Positions 7,833 to 16,834 are shown, counted from the first letter of the stretch. The stretch: DNA of 33,213 nucleotides from Thermoanaerobaculia bacterium (GCA_017998715.1 JAGOCP010000008.1:1-33213), one strand, 5' to 3'. Made by a program: numbers and translations. The notes: a model not told the origin generated them from the sequence alone.

Positions 7833-7838
7833 TAACAT
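7833..7838 (+). promoter_or_regulatory. TAACAT -10-like element for moeB, predicting a leaderless mRNA
   Basis: TAACAT lies exactly 7 nt before the moeB ATG at 7846. Transcription would start at or next to the start codon. There is no Shine-Dalgarno sequence, which agrees with leaderless initiation. Confidence 0.35.
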
Positions 7839-7845
7839 CCGGGCA

Positions 7846-8997
7846 ATGACTGCGCTTTCCGCCGAAGGGCTGCGCCGCTACGCCCGGCATCTGTCGCTGC
7901 CCGAGGTCGGTATCGCCGGCCAGGAGCGCCTGGCGGCTGGCAGCGTCCTACTCGTCGGCATGGGTGGGCTGGGCTCGCCGGCGGCGCTCTACCTCGCGGC
8001 GGCCGGTGTCGGACGGCTCGGTCTGGTCGATTTCGACGTCGTCGACGGCTCGAACCTCCAGCGTCAGGTGCTCTACGCCGAGTCGGACGTCGGCCGGAGG
8101 AAGCTCGACGCGGCGGCCGAGCGGTTGCGGGCGGCCAACTCGGCGCTCACGCTCGACCTGCACGCCGAGCGACTCGGCAAGGCGAACGCCCAGGAGTTGG
8201 TCGCCGGCTACGACGTCGTGGTCGACGGCACCGACAACTTTCCGACCCGCTATCTGGTGCACGATGCCTGCTACTTCGCCAGCCGGCCCTACGTCTACGG
8301 TTCGATCTTCCGCTTCGAGGGCCAGGCGTCGGTCTTCGCGCGCGGCCTCGGGCCTTGCTACCGCTGCCTCTTTCCCGAACCGCCGCCGCCCGGGTCGGTG
8401 CCCTCGTGCGCCGAGGCCGGAGTGCTCGGCGTGCTGCCGGGGATCATCGGATCGATCCAGGCCAACGAGGCGCTGAAGCTGCTGCTCGGCGTCGGTGAGC
8501 CGCTGTTCGGGCGTCTGCTGCTGTTCGACGCCCTGGCGATGCGCTTCCGCGAGCTCAAGCTCCAGCGCGATGGCGGCTGTCCGCTGTGCGGCGACCGGCC
8601 GACCCAGCACGGGCTGGTCGAGTACGACGATGCCTGCGCACTCCCCGAAGCTCCCGCTGGGTCATTCTCGGCGGCGCTGCCGGTCGAGATTGAATCGTCG
8701 GAGGTCGCGCGCCGCGCGGCTGCTGGCGAGGCGTGCACCTTGCTCGACGTTCGGCTCGCGCACGAGCTCGTTCTCGCCAGCCTCCCGGGCGCACTGTGGA
8801 TTCCGCTGCACGAGCTTTCGCGCCGCCTGGCCGAGGTTCCGCGCGACCGCCCGGTGTATGCGCTTTGCCACCTCGGGCAGCGCTCGGCGGCGGCGACAGC
8901 GTTTCTGCGCGAACAGGGCTTCGCCGCGGCGCAGAACGTCGCCGGCGGCATCGACGCCTGGAGCCGCGAGGTCGATCCGACGGTGCCGCGCTACTGA
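7846..8997 (+). CDS. moeB: MoeB/ThiF-type adenylyltransferase fused to a rhodanese domain
   Basis: This 383-aa E1-like enzyme adenylates the C-terminal glycine of a ubiquitin-like sulfur carrier. Residues 1-250 are the MoeB fold: nucleotide loop GMGGLGSP near residue 39, zinc ligands C171/C174 (CYRC) and C245/C248 (CPLC), and the conserved C188 in PSCAEAG. Residues about 280-383 are a rhodanese domain with catalytic C341 in CHLGQRS. This architecture matches eukaryotic MOCS3 and many bacterial fusions, in which one protein both activates and sulfurates the carrier. The likely partner is MoaD at 17271-17516; it could also serve ThiS or another carrier. The ATG at 7846 is chosen because the conserved LRRYARHLSLPEVG follows at once. 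Confidence 0.88.
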   Translation: MTALSAEGLRRYARHLSLPEVGIAGQERLAAGSVLLVGMGGLGSPAALYLAAAGVGRLGLVDFDVVDGSNLQRQVLYAESDVGRRKLDAAAERLRAANSALTLDLHAERLGKANAQELVAGYDVVVDGTDNFPTRYLVHDACYFASRPYVYGSIFRFEGQASVFARGLGPCYRCLFPEPPPPGSVPSCAEAGVLGVLPGIIGSIQANEALKLLLGVGEPLFGRLLLFDALAMRFRELKLQRDGGCPLCGDRPTQHGLVEYDDACALPEAPAGSFSAALPVEIESSEVARRAAAGEACTLLDVRLAHELVLASLPGALWIPLHELSRRLAEVPRDRPVYALCHLGQRSAAATAFLREQGFAAAQNVAGGIDAWSREVDPTVPRY

Positions 8998-9007
8998 GGC
9001 GCGGCCA

Positions 9008-9025
9008 CCCAGGTTCACGCCTGGG
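9008..9025 (+). terminator. hairpin just after moeB, possible terminator
   Basis: CCCAGG (9008-9013) and CCTGGG (9020-9025) form a perfect 6-bp stem with a 6-nt loop, 10 bp after the moeB stop. The following AGAACTTTCC has only a short T run, so termination would be weak. A second GC-rich hairpin (GCGCGG 9062-9067 / CCGCGC 9074-9079) lies nearer the next gene. Confidence 0.35.
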
Positions 9026-9101
9026 AGAACTTTCCCCGTCAGTCGTCGTATCCTCGTCACCGCGCGGGCTGTGCCGCGCACGGACGAAGTCACTCCCCCG
9101 G

Positions 9102-10901
9102 ATGGTGCGCAAGATGAGAACACGTGAGAGATCTGCGGTCGTGCTGGTGCTGCTGACGCTCGGCTTCGGGTTCGCCACGGCCGCGCTGGTCGCTGAGCAG
9201 AAGGCCGAAGTTCCGGTCGGCGAGTTCACGCTCGCCAACGGCATGAAGTTCCTCGTCGTCTCCCGGCCGTCGCAGGCGACGGTCATGGGCGGGTGGGTGG
9301 CCCACGTCGGTTCGGCCAACGAGCGCCCGGGGATCACCGGTGTCGCCCACTTCTTCGAGCACATGATGTTCAAGGGCAGCCGCATCGTCGGCACGACCGA
9401 CGCGGTGCGCGACCAGGAGATCATGCTCGAGCAGGAGAAGCTGCAGGAGAAGATCCGCGCGGAGTACGCGCGCCAGCGGGCGCGCTTCCGCAAGGGCGAG
9501 ATCGACGATCCGTTCGCTCCGGCCAACCGCACGCCCGAGCTCGAGAAGCTCGAGGCCGATTTCCAGAAGCTGGTCGAGGAGCAGCGCGCCCTGACGGTGA
9601 AGGACGAGTTCGACAAGATCTACACCGAGGCCGGCGCCTCGGGCATGAACGCAACCACCAACTCGGACTCGACGATCTACTTCATCACCGTGCCGGCCAA
9701 CAAGATCGAGCTCTGGTTCTGGATGGAGTCCGAGCGCCTGCTGCAGCCGGTCTTCCGTGAGTTCTACTCCGAGCGCGATGTGGTGCAGGAGGAGCGCCGG
9801 CTGCGCGTCGAGTCGACCCCGACGGGGCGCTTCGACGAGCAGCTGAATGCCATGTTCTGGACCTCTCACCCCTACAAGTGGGACGCGATCGGTTGGATGT
9901 CCGACCTGAAGACGTTGTCGATGACCGATGCGCAGGACTTCTTCTCGACCTACTACGCCCCCGGCAATCTCACCGCGGCGCTGGTCGGCAACATCACGCT
10001 GCCCGAGGCCAAGGCGCTCGCCGAGAAGTACTTCGGGCGCATCCCACCTTCGGGCAAGCCGGTGCCGGACATCGTCACCCTCGAGGAAAAGCAGCTCGCC
10101 GAGAAGCGGATGAACGCCGAGTGCGATTGCCAGCCGCAGGTCTCGGTGCAGTTCCACACCGTGCCGTTCGAGCATAAGGACCAGTACGCGCTCGACGTCG
10201 TGCAGAGTCTGCTCAACGGCCAGACCGGCCGGCTCAGGAAGAGCCTGGTGCTCGATCAGCAGATCGCTTCGTCGGCCTCCGCCGGGCAGCAGTCGCAGCG
10301 CTGGAACGGCTCGTTCTTCCTCGCCGCCGAAACCAAAGGGGAAGCGACACCGGCGGCGCTCGAGGCGGCGCTCTGGGCCGAGCTCGACAAACTCCGCGCC
10401 GAACCCGTTCCGATGGACGAGCTCGCCAAGGTCAAGAACCAGATCGTCGCCGAGTCGTACCGCAATCTCGAGAATCCGTTCTTCCTCCTTCTGCAACTCC
10501 TGTTCTACGACGGCTGGGGAGACTGGAAGTACCTGAACGAGTGGTCGGCGAAGACACTCGCGGTGACCCCAGAGGACGTGCAGCGCGTGGCGAAGCAGTA
10601 CTTCTCGGTCGAGAACCGCACGGTGGCGTCTTACAACCGCAAGGCCGGCTCTGCCGGCGAGGAGATCCCCGCGGAGGTCGCGGCCCTGCCTGCCGAGGTG
10701 CAGCAGCAGGTGATGGCGCAGATCCGCCAGATCCGGCAGATCCAGGATCCGGCAATGCTCGAGCAAGCCCTCGCCGGCATCGAGCAACAGCGGGCGCAGA
10801 TTCCGGCGGAGATGAAGCCTATGGCCGATGCCATCGAGAACGCGATGCGGGAGCAGCTCGAGAAGCTGAAGAGCGGCGGCAACGCCGGAGGTGGACGATG
10901 A
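9102..10901 (+). CDS. exported M16 family zinc peptidase, catalytic subunit
   Basis: This 599-aa protein begins with a basic stretch and a hydrophobic segment (SAVVLVLLTLGFGFATAAL), giving a signal peptide or N-terminal anchor. The inverted zinc motif of M16 peptidases is H83-F-F-E86-H87, and a downstream glutamate pair (E230-E231 in QEERR) can supply the third ligand. A charged insert of about 60 residues (around 110-170) separates them. M16 peptidases degrade short or unfolded peptides. The arginine/tyrosine pair used for substrate binding is missing here but present in the next gene, which is typical of two-subunit M16B enzymes. ATG 9102 is used; ATG 9114 is equally possible. TATCCT at 9049-9054 is a possible -10. 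Confidence 0.87.
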   Translation: MVRKMRTRERSAVVLVLLTLGFGFATAALVAEQKAEVPVGEFTLANGMKFLVVSRPSQATVMGGWVAHVGSANERPGITGVAHFFEHMMFKGSRIVGTTDAVRDQEIMLEQEKLQEKIRAEYARQRARFRKGEIDDPFAPANRTPELEKLEADFQKLVEEQRALTVKDEFDKIYTEAGASGMNATTNSDSTIYFITVPANKIELWFWMESERLLQPVFREFYSERDVVQEERRLRVESTPTGRFDEQLNAMFWTSHPYKWDAIGWMSDLKTLSMTDAQDFFSTYYAPGNLTAALVGNITLPEAKALAEKYFGRIPPSGKPVPDIVTLEEKQLAEKRMNAECDCQPQVSVQFHTVPFEHKDQYALDVVQSLLNGQTGRLRKSLVLDQQIASSASAGQQSQRWNGSFFLAAETKGEATPAALEAALWAELDKLRAEPVPMDELAKVKNQIVAESYRNLENPFFLLLQLLFYDGWGDWKYLNEWSAKTLAVTPEDVQRVAKQYFSVENRTVASYNRKAGSAGEEIPAEVAALPAEVQQQVMAQIRQIRQIQDPAMLEQALAGIEQQRAQIPAEMKPMADAIENAMREQLEKLKSGGNAGGGR

Positions 10902-12424
10902 ATTTCGCGCAGCGCAGTCTGGTTTTCGCGGGGACGGCTCTGTTGACCCTCGGACTCACCCTGCCCGTCGCCGCGGCGACGGCGGCGCAGGGCGCGGGCG
11001 GAGTGCCGGCGCGCCCGGAGCAGCTGACCTACAAGCCGTTCGCCTTCGCCGCGCCCGACGGCGACAAGTACCGGCACACTCTGCCGGGCGGCGTGGTGGT
11101 CTACATCGTCGAGGATCACAGCCTGCCGTTGGTCAAGCTCCAGGCGACCTTCCGCACCGGCGCCTTCCGCGAAGGAGCGCACGAGACCGGTCTCGCGGCG
11201 ATGACCGCGGCGATGATGCGCCAGGGCGGAACGACGAAGCTCTCCCCCGAGGAGTTCGACCAGAAGGCCGATTTCCTCGCCGCCCTGGTCGGCAGCTCGG
11301 CCGGCGCGACCTCGGCGTCGGCGTCGCTCGACGTCATCACTCCGGCGCTCGGCTCCGGCCTCGATCTGCTCTTCGACATGGTGCGCAATCCGCGCTTCGA
11401 CGAAGCGCGCCTCGCCGTTCAGAAGAGCACGGTGCTCGAGGAGATGAAGCAGAGGAACGACGACGCCGGCGACATCGCCGATCGCGAGTGGGACTTCCTT
11501 TCGCGAGGCGAGAAGCACTATGCCTCGCGACGCATGACGCAGGCCGACCTCGAGGCGATCACGCGCGACAAGCTGATCGCCTTCCACCGCCGCACCTGGG
11601 GTTCGGAGCACCTCGTCGTCGCGATCTCCGGTGACGTCGACACGAAGGCCATGTTGGCGGACCTGGGCAAGCGTCTCGCCGGCTTCAAGGCTGGCGAACC
11701 GAATGCGCCCTGGCCGCCCAGTGGGCCGGCCTTCACGCCGCCGCCTGGTCTGTTCCACATCGAGAAGGACATCCCGCAGGGCAAGGTGACGCTCGGCGAG
11801 CTCGGCATCCAGTGGAAGGACTACGCCGATCCGGAGCCCTACGCCCTCACGGTGATGAACGACATCCTCGGCGGCGGCGGCTTCACCGCCCGGCTGATGA
11901 AGCGGGTGCGTTCGGACGAAGGCCTCGCCTATGGCGCCTACTCGCAGTTCGGCATCGGCACCTTCTGGCCCGGGCTGTTCGAGGTCGGCTTCGCGTCGAA
12001 GAACCCGACGGTCGCGCTCGCCACCAAGATCGTCCTCGAGGAGGTGGAGAAGATCCGCACCGGCCTGGTCTCCGAAGAGGAGCTCCGGGTTTCGAAAGCC
12101 TCCTTCATCGACACGTTTCCGCGCACGTTCGAGTCGCCGGCGGCGACCGCGCGCACCTTCGCCAACGACGAGGTGATCGGCCGCCCGCACAGCTACTGGA
12201 CCGAGTATCGGCGGCGGATCGAGGCGGTCTCCGCCGAGAATATCCGCGCCGCGGCGGCGAAGTACCTCGATTCCGCGAAGCTCGCCATGCTGGTGGTCGG
12301 CAAGTGGAGCGAGATCGAGGCCGGCGATGCCGCCGGCCGGGCGAAGATGGCGGAGCTCTTCGGCGGCCAGGTGAAGCACCTGCCGCTGCGCGATCCGCTG
12401 ACGCTCGTGCCGTTGCCGCAGTAG
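10898..12424 (+). CDS. exported M16 family peptidase-like protein, non-catalytic partner
   Basis: This 508-aa M16-fold protein overlaps the catalytic subunit gene by ATGA. It has a clear signal peptide (SLVFAGTALLTLGLTLPVAAA). Where active members have HxxEH it reads HETGLAAM, so the zinc site is lost. It keeps the RSDEGLAYGAYS region, whose Arg and Tyr bind the substrate C-terminus in heterodimeric M16B peptidases. The two products should therefore assemble into one functional periplasmic or surface protease, this one contributing substrate binding. Translational coupling supports a 1:1 ratio. It is somewhat shorter than the partner, which carries the insert. Confidence 0.87.
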   Translation: MNFAQRSLVFAGTALLTLGLTLPVAAATAAQGAGGVPARPEQLTYKPFAFAAPDGDKYRHTLPGGVVVYIVEDHSLPLVKLQATFRTGAFREGAHETGLAAMTAAMMRQGGTTKLSPEEFDQKADFLAALVGSSAGATSASASLDVITPALGSGLDLLFDMVRNPRFDEARLAVQKSTVLEEMKQRNDDAGDIADREWDFLSRGEKHYASRRMTQADLEAITRDKLIAFHRRTWGSEHLVVAISGDVDTKAMLADLGKRLAGFKAGEPNAPWPPSGPAFTPPPGLFHIEKDIPQGKVTLGELGIQWKDYADPEPYALTVMNDILGGGGFTARLMKRVRSDEGLAYGAYSQFGIGTFWPGLFEVGFASKNPTVALATKIVLEEVEKIRTGLVSEEELRVSKASFIDTFPRTFESPAATARTFANDEVIGRPHSYWTEYRRRIEAVSAENIRAAAAKYLDSAKLAMLVVGKWSEIEAGDAAGRAKMAELFGGQVKHLPLRDPLTLVPLPQ

Positions 12425-12444
12425 AGGATCCGGGGCGCCGGCGG

Positions 12445-13533
12445 ATGCCCACACTCGGCTCCGGCGCACTCGCGTTCGCGCTGGTCGTGGGCGTGGCCCC
12501 GGCTCCGGCGGCTCCGGTGGCGCCGGCGGCCCCGGCGGCCCCGGCGCAGGCGGTCGCAACAGACTCGGTAGCGGGCGAGCCACCTCTCGGGCGGGCGGTG
12601 GTGCCGCCGCTGCCGCTGCCCGCCATGGCGCCCGATCCGGTGCGTCTCGCCGCGGCGCGCGCCCTGCTCGCCCCGCCGGGCACGGAGTCGGTCGTCGGCG
12701 GCTACCTCCTGCTCAGCGACATCGCCGATCCGGCGCTGCTGGCGCGCGTCGCGACGGTCGTCGGCGGCCTCGAGTCTTGCTACATCGAGCGCTACGGCCG
12801 CCTGCCGGTCGGCGCGCCGCGCGAGGCGATCGTGCTGTTCGCCGGCGAGAAGGAGTACCGGCGGTTCCAGGCGGGCGACCCGCGGCTGGCCGGGCTCGCG
12901 TCGTCGACCGGTCTCGCCGGCAAGGGGATCGTCGCGACGTATCGCGGCGCGCGCTCGGACGACGAGCTCCTGGGCACCCTCGTCCACGAGCTTGCCCACC
13001 TGCTCAACCGGCGCGCCCTCGGGCCGTCGCTCCCTTCCTGGCTGGACGAAGGCATCGCCGACGATCTCGGGGCGAGCCGGATCGACCGCGAGGGCCGGTT
13101 GCTGCCGGGAAGTTGGTCGCGCACCCTGGACGTCCAGGGCCAGGAGATCCGGATCTCGGGCGGCGAAGCCGCGCTGCGCGATCTCGCGCAGCTCTTCGGG
13201 CCCTACGGCGGCGCCCCCGGGCGGCTCGGCCTCGGGGCGCTCCTGGCGCTCGACTGGGAAGAGTTCGTCGCCGAAGAGAGCGCCGAGCTGAACTACGCTG
13301 TCGCGGCTTCTTTCATCCGCATGCTGCTCGCCGCGCCGCCCAGAGCGGTGCTGACCCGGGGCTGGCTGGCTGGCGTCTCGGCAGGCGCTTCGCCAGACGC
13401 CGACGAGCTTCGGCGGGCTCTCGGCCGGACCTGGGACGAGCTCGAGCAGGACCTCGCCCTCTGGACGCGCGGCGAGCTCGCCCGACTGCCTGCGCTGCGC
13501 GCGGCAGGACAGGCCTCCCTTTCAGTTGAGTGA
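12445..13533 (+). CDS. exported HExxH metallopeptidase (peptidase MA-like)
   Basis: This 362-aa protein has a signal-like hydrophobic N-terminus merging into an Ala/Pro-rich linker (about residues 8-40). The zinc-binding motif is H181-E-L-A-H185 in VHELAHLLNR, and E202 in WLDEGIADD fits as the third ligand of a gluzincin. This layout resembles the peptidase MA-like/DUF1570-type families, though overall similarity is not certain. It starts 20 bp after the M16 pair on the same strand, so the three form a probable operon for extracytoplasmic proteolysis. ATG 12445 is the first start compatible with the signal peptide; a GGGGCG stretch precedes it, but no clear ribosome site. Confidence 0.75.
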   Translation: MPTLGSGALAFALVVGVAPAPAAPVAPAAPAAPAQAVATDSVAGEPPLGRAVVPPLPLPAMAPDPVRLAAARALLAPPGTESVVGGYLLLSDIADPALLARVATVVGGLESCYIERYGRLPVGAPREAIVLFAGEKEYRRFQAGDPRLAGLASSTGLAGKGIVATYRGARSDDELLGTLVHELAHLLNRRALGPSLPSWLDEGIADDLGASRIDREGRLLPGSWSRTLDVQGQEIRISGGEAALRDLAQLFGPYGGAPGRLGLGALLALDWEEFVAEESAELNYAVAASFIRMLLAAPPRAVLTRGWLAGVSAGASPDADELRRALGRTWDELEQDLALWTRGELARLPALRAAGQASLSVE

Positions 13534-13586
13534 CAAATTTGGGCAGTCTGGAGTGGCGGAAGACGTCGCCGCCGGGGAATTTGCTC

Positions 13587-13600
13587 GGCATACGCATGCC
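13587..13600 (+). promoter_or_regulatory. hairpin or operator-like inverted repeat upstream of the LuxR-type gene
   Basis: GGCAT-ACGC-ATGCC is a perfect 5-bp inverted repeat with a 4-nt spacer in the 138-bp gap between the metallopeptidase and the LuxR-type regulator. It could be a binding site or a small hairpin. Nothing else is recognised in this gap. Confidence 0.25.
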
Positions 13601-13671
13601 TGAGAGCGCGCTCCCGCCTCTCTGCGCCTTGCCGTTCGAACTGGCGCAGAAGCTGCAGGGCTCGCCTGCGC

Positions 13672-14685
13672 GTGATTTCGCGAGCCTCCCTGCCGTCTGC
13701 GGACGAGCTTCTCGATGTCGTCGGTGACCTGCTGATTGCCGTGCAGGAGCCGGGACTCTGGCCGGCGGCGCTGTCGCGCCTCGCCGGCTGCCTCGGCTGT
13801 CAGCAGGTGATGATCCTGCGCGGGGAAGGCGCACGCCGGGCGGTGTTGGCTACCAACAGCCTCGATCCCGGTGCGATTCGCCGCCTTGCCGGCCGCAGGA
13901 GCGACCTCGACGCCACCTGGCCGGTCTGTCCGCCCGAGTATCGCGAGTTCGCTCTTCCCGGCGAGGGGCGACTCTCGCTGCTTCTCGATCGCGCCGATCT
14001 CGACGCCGAGACCCATCAGCTGGTGGAGAGAGTGGCGCCGCTCCTCGCCCGCGCCTGGCGTCTCACCGACGCGATGGCGGCCGCCGAACGCCGGCAGTCC
14101 TGGAGCGCGCGTGTCCTCGAGCCGCTGGCGACCGGCACTCTGGTGGTCGGCCGCGATGGAGTCGTGCTGCAGACGAACCCGGCGGCGCGGGCGAAGCTCG
14201 CCGCGCAAAGCGAGCTGAGGATCGACGACGGTCGGTTGCGTGGCGCGAGCCAGGCGCTCGATCGTTCACTCGCCGCGTTGTTTTCGAGCGACAGCCAGTT
14301 CGACGAGCGCCGCGTCGCCACCGAGTCGATGCTCATCTCGCGCGGCGGCGACGGTGCGCTCGAGGTGCTGGTGATCGCCTCGCCCCGCTTCGCCGACGCC
14401 TTGCCGACGGCGGTCGCGGTGGTCCTGCTCTTCGATCCGCGCGCCGACGCCGAAGATCCGGCGGTGGCGCTCGCGGCGCGTTATGACCTGTCGTTCGAGC
14501 AGGCCCAGGTCGTCGGTCATCTGCTGCGCGGGCGCAGTATCCCCGAAGTGGCGAGCGAGCTCGGCGTGCCGACACCGGTGATCTCCTCCTGCCTCGGCGG
14601 GATCTATCAGCAAGTCGGCACCACCCGCCAGGTCGAGCTCGTCAAGCTGCTGCTCGCCGGCCCGCCGCGTCCGCACGGCTCCTGA
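13672..14685 (+). CDS. LuxR-type HTH transcriptional regulator with PAS-like sensor region
   Basis: This 337-aa regulator has a C-terminal LuxR/GerE helix-turn-helix (about residues 275-332): LSFEQAQVVGHLLRGRSIPEVASEL, then a recognition region ending in TTRQVELVKLLL. The middle (about 140-240) resembles a PAS fold (VLEPLATGTLVVGRDG, LQTNPAARAKL). The N-terminal 130 residues look like a ligand-sensing domain of unknown specificity. There is no phosphoreceiver domain. The GTG at 13672 is used because no other start fits the frame. It converges on the diguanylate cyclase gene with only 3 bp between stops, so each transcript probably runs antisense into the other. Confidence 0.8.
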   Translation: MISRASLPSADELLDVVGDLLIAVQEPGLWPAALSRLAGCLGCQQVMILRGEGARRAVLATNSLDPGAIRRLAGRRSDLDATWPVCPPEYREFALPGEGRLSLLLDRADLDAETHQLVERVAPLLARAWRLTDAMAAAERRQSWSARVLEPLATGTLVVGRDGVVLQTNPAARAKLAAQSELRIDDGRLRGASQALDRSLAALFSSDSQFDERRVATESMLISRGGDGALEVLVIASPRFADALPTAVAVVLLFDPRADAEDPAVALAARYDLSFEQAQVVGHLLRGRSIPEVASELGVPTPVISSCLGGIYQQVGTTRQVELVKLLLAGPPRPHGS

Positions 14686-14688
14686 AGG

Positions 14689-16833
14689 CTAGACGCGCCC
14701 TTCTCTGCCGGCGTCGGTGTCCTCGGCGGCGGCGGCTTTCGACTCGGGTGCGACATGGACCCGGTCGCGCCCCGCCCGCTTGGCTTCGTAGAGCGCATGG
14801 TCGGCCTGCCGCAGGAGCACCTCCGGAGTCGCCCCCTGACGTGGATAGCCGGCGATACCCATCGAGGCCGTGACGCCGGTGATCGCCTCGTCTCCATAGG
14901 CAATGGCACTCGCGCGGAGCGCCGCCAGCAGGCTCTCGGCCCGGCTCTTCGCCTGGTCGGTCGAACAGTCCGGAAAAACCAGCGCGAACTCCTCGCCGCC
15001 GTAACGGCAGAGGACGTCCTGGGTCCGGAAGTGCGCCCGCAGGAGCCCGGCGAAGTGCCGCAGCACCTGGTCGCCGGCCTCGTGCCCCCAGGTGTCGTTG
15101 AGGCGCTTGAAATGATCGAGGTCGGTCATCGCCACGGTGAGCGCTGAACCCTTCCGCCGCGCGCGGTCGATTTCGCGGGTCAAGGTCTCCTCGAGGTAGC
15201 GGCGGTTGAACAGCGCGGTGAGGGGATCGCGCACCGATTTCGCCAGAAGCTCGGCCCGCAGGGCGAGGTTGCTGAGCGCGAGTGCGACCTCGGAAGCGAC
15301 CGCCGGCAGGAGGCCCAGGGCTGCGCCGAGTCGCGCGCCGTTGTCGCCGGGCTCGGTCTGCAGGTGGAGCAGGCCGAGATTCTGACCCTGGGCGGTGAGC
15401 GGCATGCAGACGTAGGGCCACGGCGGCGCAGCGAGATGCGCGCACACCAGAGAGGCCGCGGGATCGAGCACCAGGTAGGTCTGCCCTTTGCGCAACCCCC
15501 AGCAGCCGCCGGGGTCGAAGCGTTCGGCCCCGGCGCGCAGAGGCTCGCCGAAAACCGCGCGGCGCACGACCTCGGCGGTCCCCCGGTCCGTGGTGTAGAG
15601 CGCCCCCGAGGCTCCCGGAACGAGGGCAGGCAGGAGCCGCGCGACGATCCCGAAGGCCTCTTCCTCGTCGTTGGCGGCCTGCAGGAGCTGTCCCATGTCG
15701 TGCAGCAGGGCGACCTCGCGATCGCGCGCGGCGACGCGGTCGGCCAGCTGGTTGAAGGAACGCGCGAGGCGCCCGAGATCCTCGCCCTCGATCTCCGTGA
15801 CACGTTGCCGGAGGTCGCCTGCCGCGAGCTTCTCGGCGGCGCGTCCGACGGTGCGCAACGAGCTCACCAGCCGCCCAGCCATGGCGAGCGCGGTCGCCAG
15901 GCCGAGGCCGAGCGCGAGGACGACGTTGGCGACCGCGAGCCAGCCGGCGATGCGCCCGTGGCGGGCCGTGGCCTCCAAACGCTCTTCGAGGCGCTGGCGC
16001 TCCTGGGTGGCGACCGTGGCCTCGAGCTTGCGGATCCAGTCGATCAGCTCTTTGCCGGCGCCGGAGGCGAGCGGCAGCAGGGTAGCGCGCTCGTGCGCAC
16101 GCGAGGCCGCGGCGGCGATGTTGGTCTGCCGCAGCAGCGCTCGCAGAGCCGCATGGCGGGCTGCGGCCGGGTCTCCGGCGGCCAGAGTCCTTTCGAGTAC
16201 TTCGAGCCGTCGCTGCGCTTCGCTCCACAGCATCGTCATGCGCGGCTCGTGGAGGGAGGTCTGCGCCGCCGCGAGCTGGGAACGCAGCTCCTCGAGATGC
16301 GCCCGTTGCTCGTCGTCGTCGGCGGCGGGCTTCAGGCGGCCGCCGCCTTCCTGATTCTCTTCGAGCAGAGCGAAGAGGGCCGCGCGCAGCGCCTGGATGG
16401 CCTCGAGATGCGACAGCGGAAGCTCGCGCCGGCCCGAGATCACCGGCCGGGCCACTTCCGTCAGCCAGGTGGAGAACAGCGAGTCCATGCGTTCGAGACG
16501 GGCGAGCTGGTCGGGAGCGTCGACGAGCGCGGCGCGCAGCTCCTGCAGGACCTCGAACCAGCTCTCGGTGGCGTCGTTGAAGGAGGTGAGATAGGTCAGC
16601 TGACCGGTGAGGGCATAGCCGCGCTGGCTCGATTCGCCGTCGACCACGATCAGCAGCAGCTGCTCGCACAGCGCGAGCCTGCGGTCGGCCTCGCGCACCT
16701 CGCGCTGCGCCGAGACGGCGAAACGCAGCGCGAAGAAGAGAGCCACGCCGGCGCCGATGGCGAACAGCAAAGGGATGCCCACCGCCAGCAACAGCCGCCC
16801 ACGCAGACCGGCGGTGAACCGGGAGAGGTTCAT
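14689..16833 (-). CDS. membrane diguanylate cyclase (CHASE3-HAMP-GAF-GGDEF)
   Basis: This 714-aa enzyme makes cyclic di-GMP. An N-terminal helix (about 13-38) and a second one near 310-335 frame a periplasmic CHASE3-type sensor (GESSQRGYALTGQLTYL). A HAMP segment follows, then a GAF-like domain (about 390-520), then the GGDEF domain. The active site reads GGEEF at 612-616, so catalysis is expected. An RxxD inhibitory site (RTQD, 603-606) stands exactly five residues before it, predicting product feedback inhibition. The downstream DPLTALFNRRYLEE and MTDLDHFKRLND segments are canonical. The ATG at 16833 is one base after the moaE stop, so the cyclase is translated from the molybdopterin-synthase operon. 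Confidence 0.9.
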   Translation of the reverse strand: MNLSRFTAGLRGRLLLAVGIPLLFAIGAGVALFFALRFAVSAQREVREADRRLALCEQLLLIVVDGESSQRGYALTGQLTYLTSFNDATESWFEVLQELRAALVDAPDQLARLERMDSLFSTWLTEVARPVISGRRELPLSHLEAIQALRAALFALLEENQEGGGRLKPAADDDEQRAHLEELRSQLAAAQTSLHEPRMTMLWSEAQRRLEVLERTLAAGDPAAARHAALRALLRQTNIAAAASRAHERATLLPLASGAGKELIDWIRKLEATVATQERQRLEERLEATARHGRIAGWLAVANVVLALGLGLATALAMAGRLVSSLRTVGRAAEKLAAGDLRQRVTEIEGEDLGRLARSFNQLADRVAARDREVALLHDMGQLLQAANDEEEAFGIVARLLPALVPGASGALYTTDRGTAEVVRRAVFGEPLRAGAERFDPGGCWGLRKGQTYLVLDPAASLVCAHLAAPPWPYVCMPLTAQGQNLGLLHLQTEPGDNGARLGAALGLLPAVASEVALALSNLALRAELLAKSVRDPLTALFNRRYLEETLTREIDRARRKGSALTVAMTDLDHFKRLNDTWGHEAGDQVLRHFAGLLRAHFRTQDVLCRYGGEEFALVFPDCSTDQAKSRAESLLAALRASAIAYGDEAITGVTASMGIAGYPRQGATPEVLLRQADHALYEAKRAGRDRVHVAPESKAAAAEDTDAGREGRV

Positions 16834-16834
16834 G

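Noticed and set aside
9062-9079. GCGCGG/CCGCGC hairpin before the M16 peptidase gene
   Set aside because: GC-only stems of this length are common by chance in this composition, and there is no second signal to support it.
10631-12583. 650-codon minus-strand open frame opposite the M16 partner gene
   Set aside because: Low-complexity Arg-rich product opposite a clear M16 protein; explained by high GC.
13530-13727. 65-aa open frame between the metallopeptidase and LuxR-type genes
   Set aside because: No ribosome site, no pattern, and it overlaps the start of the regulator in another frame.
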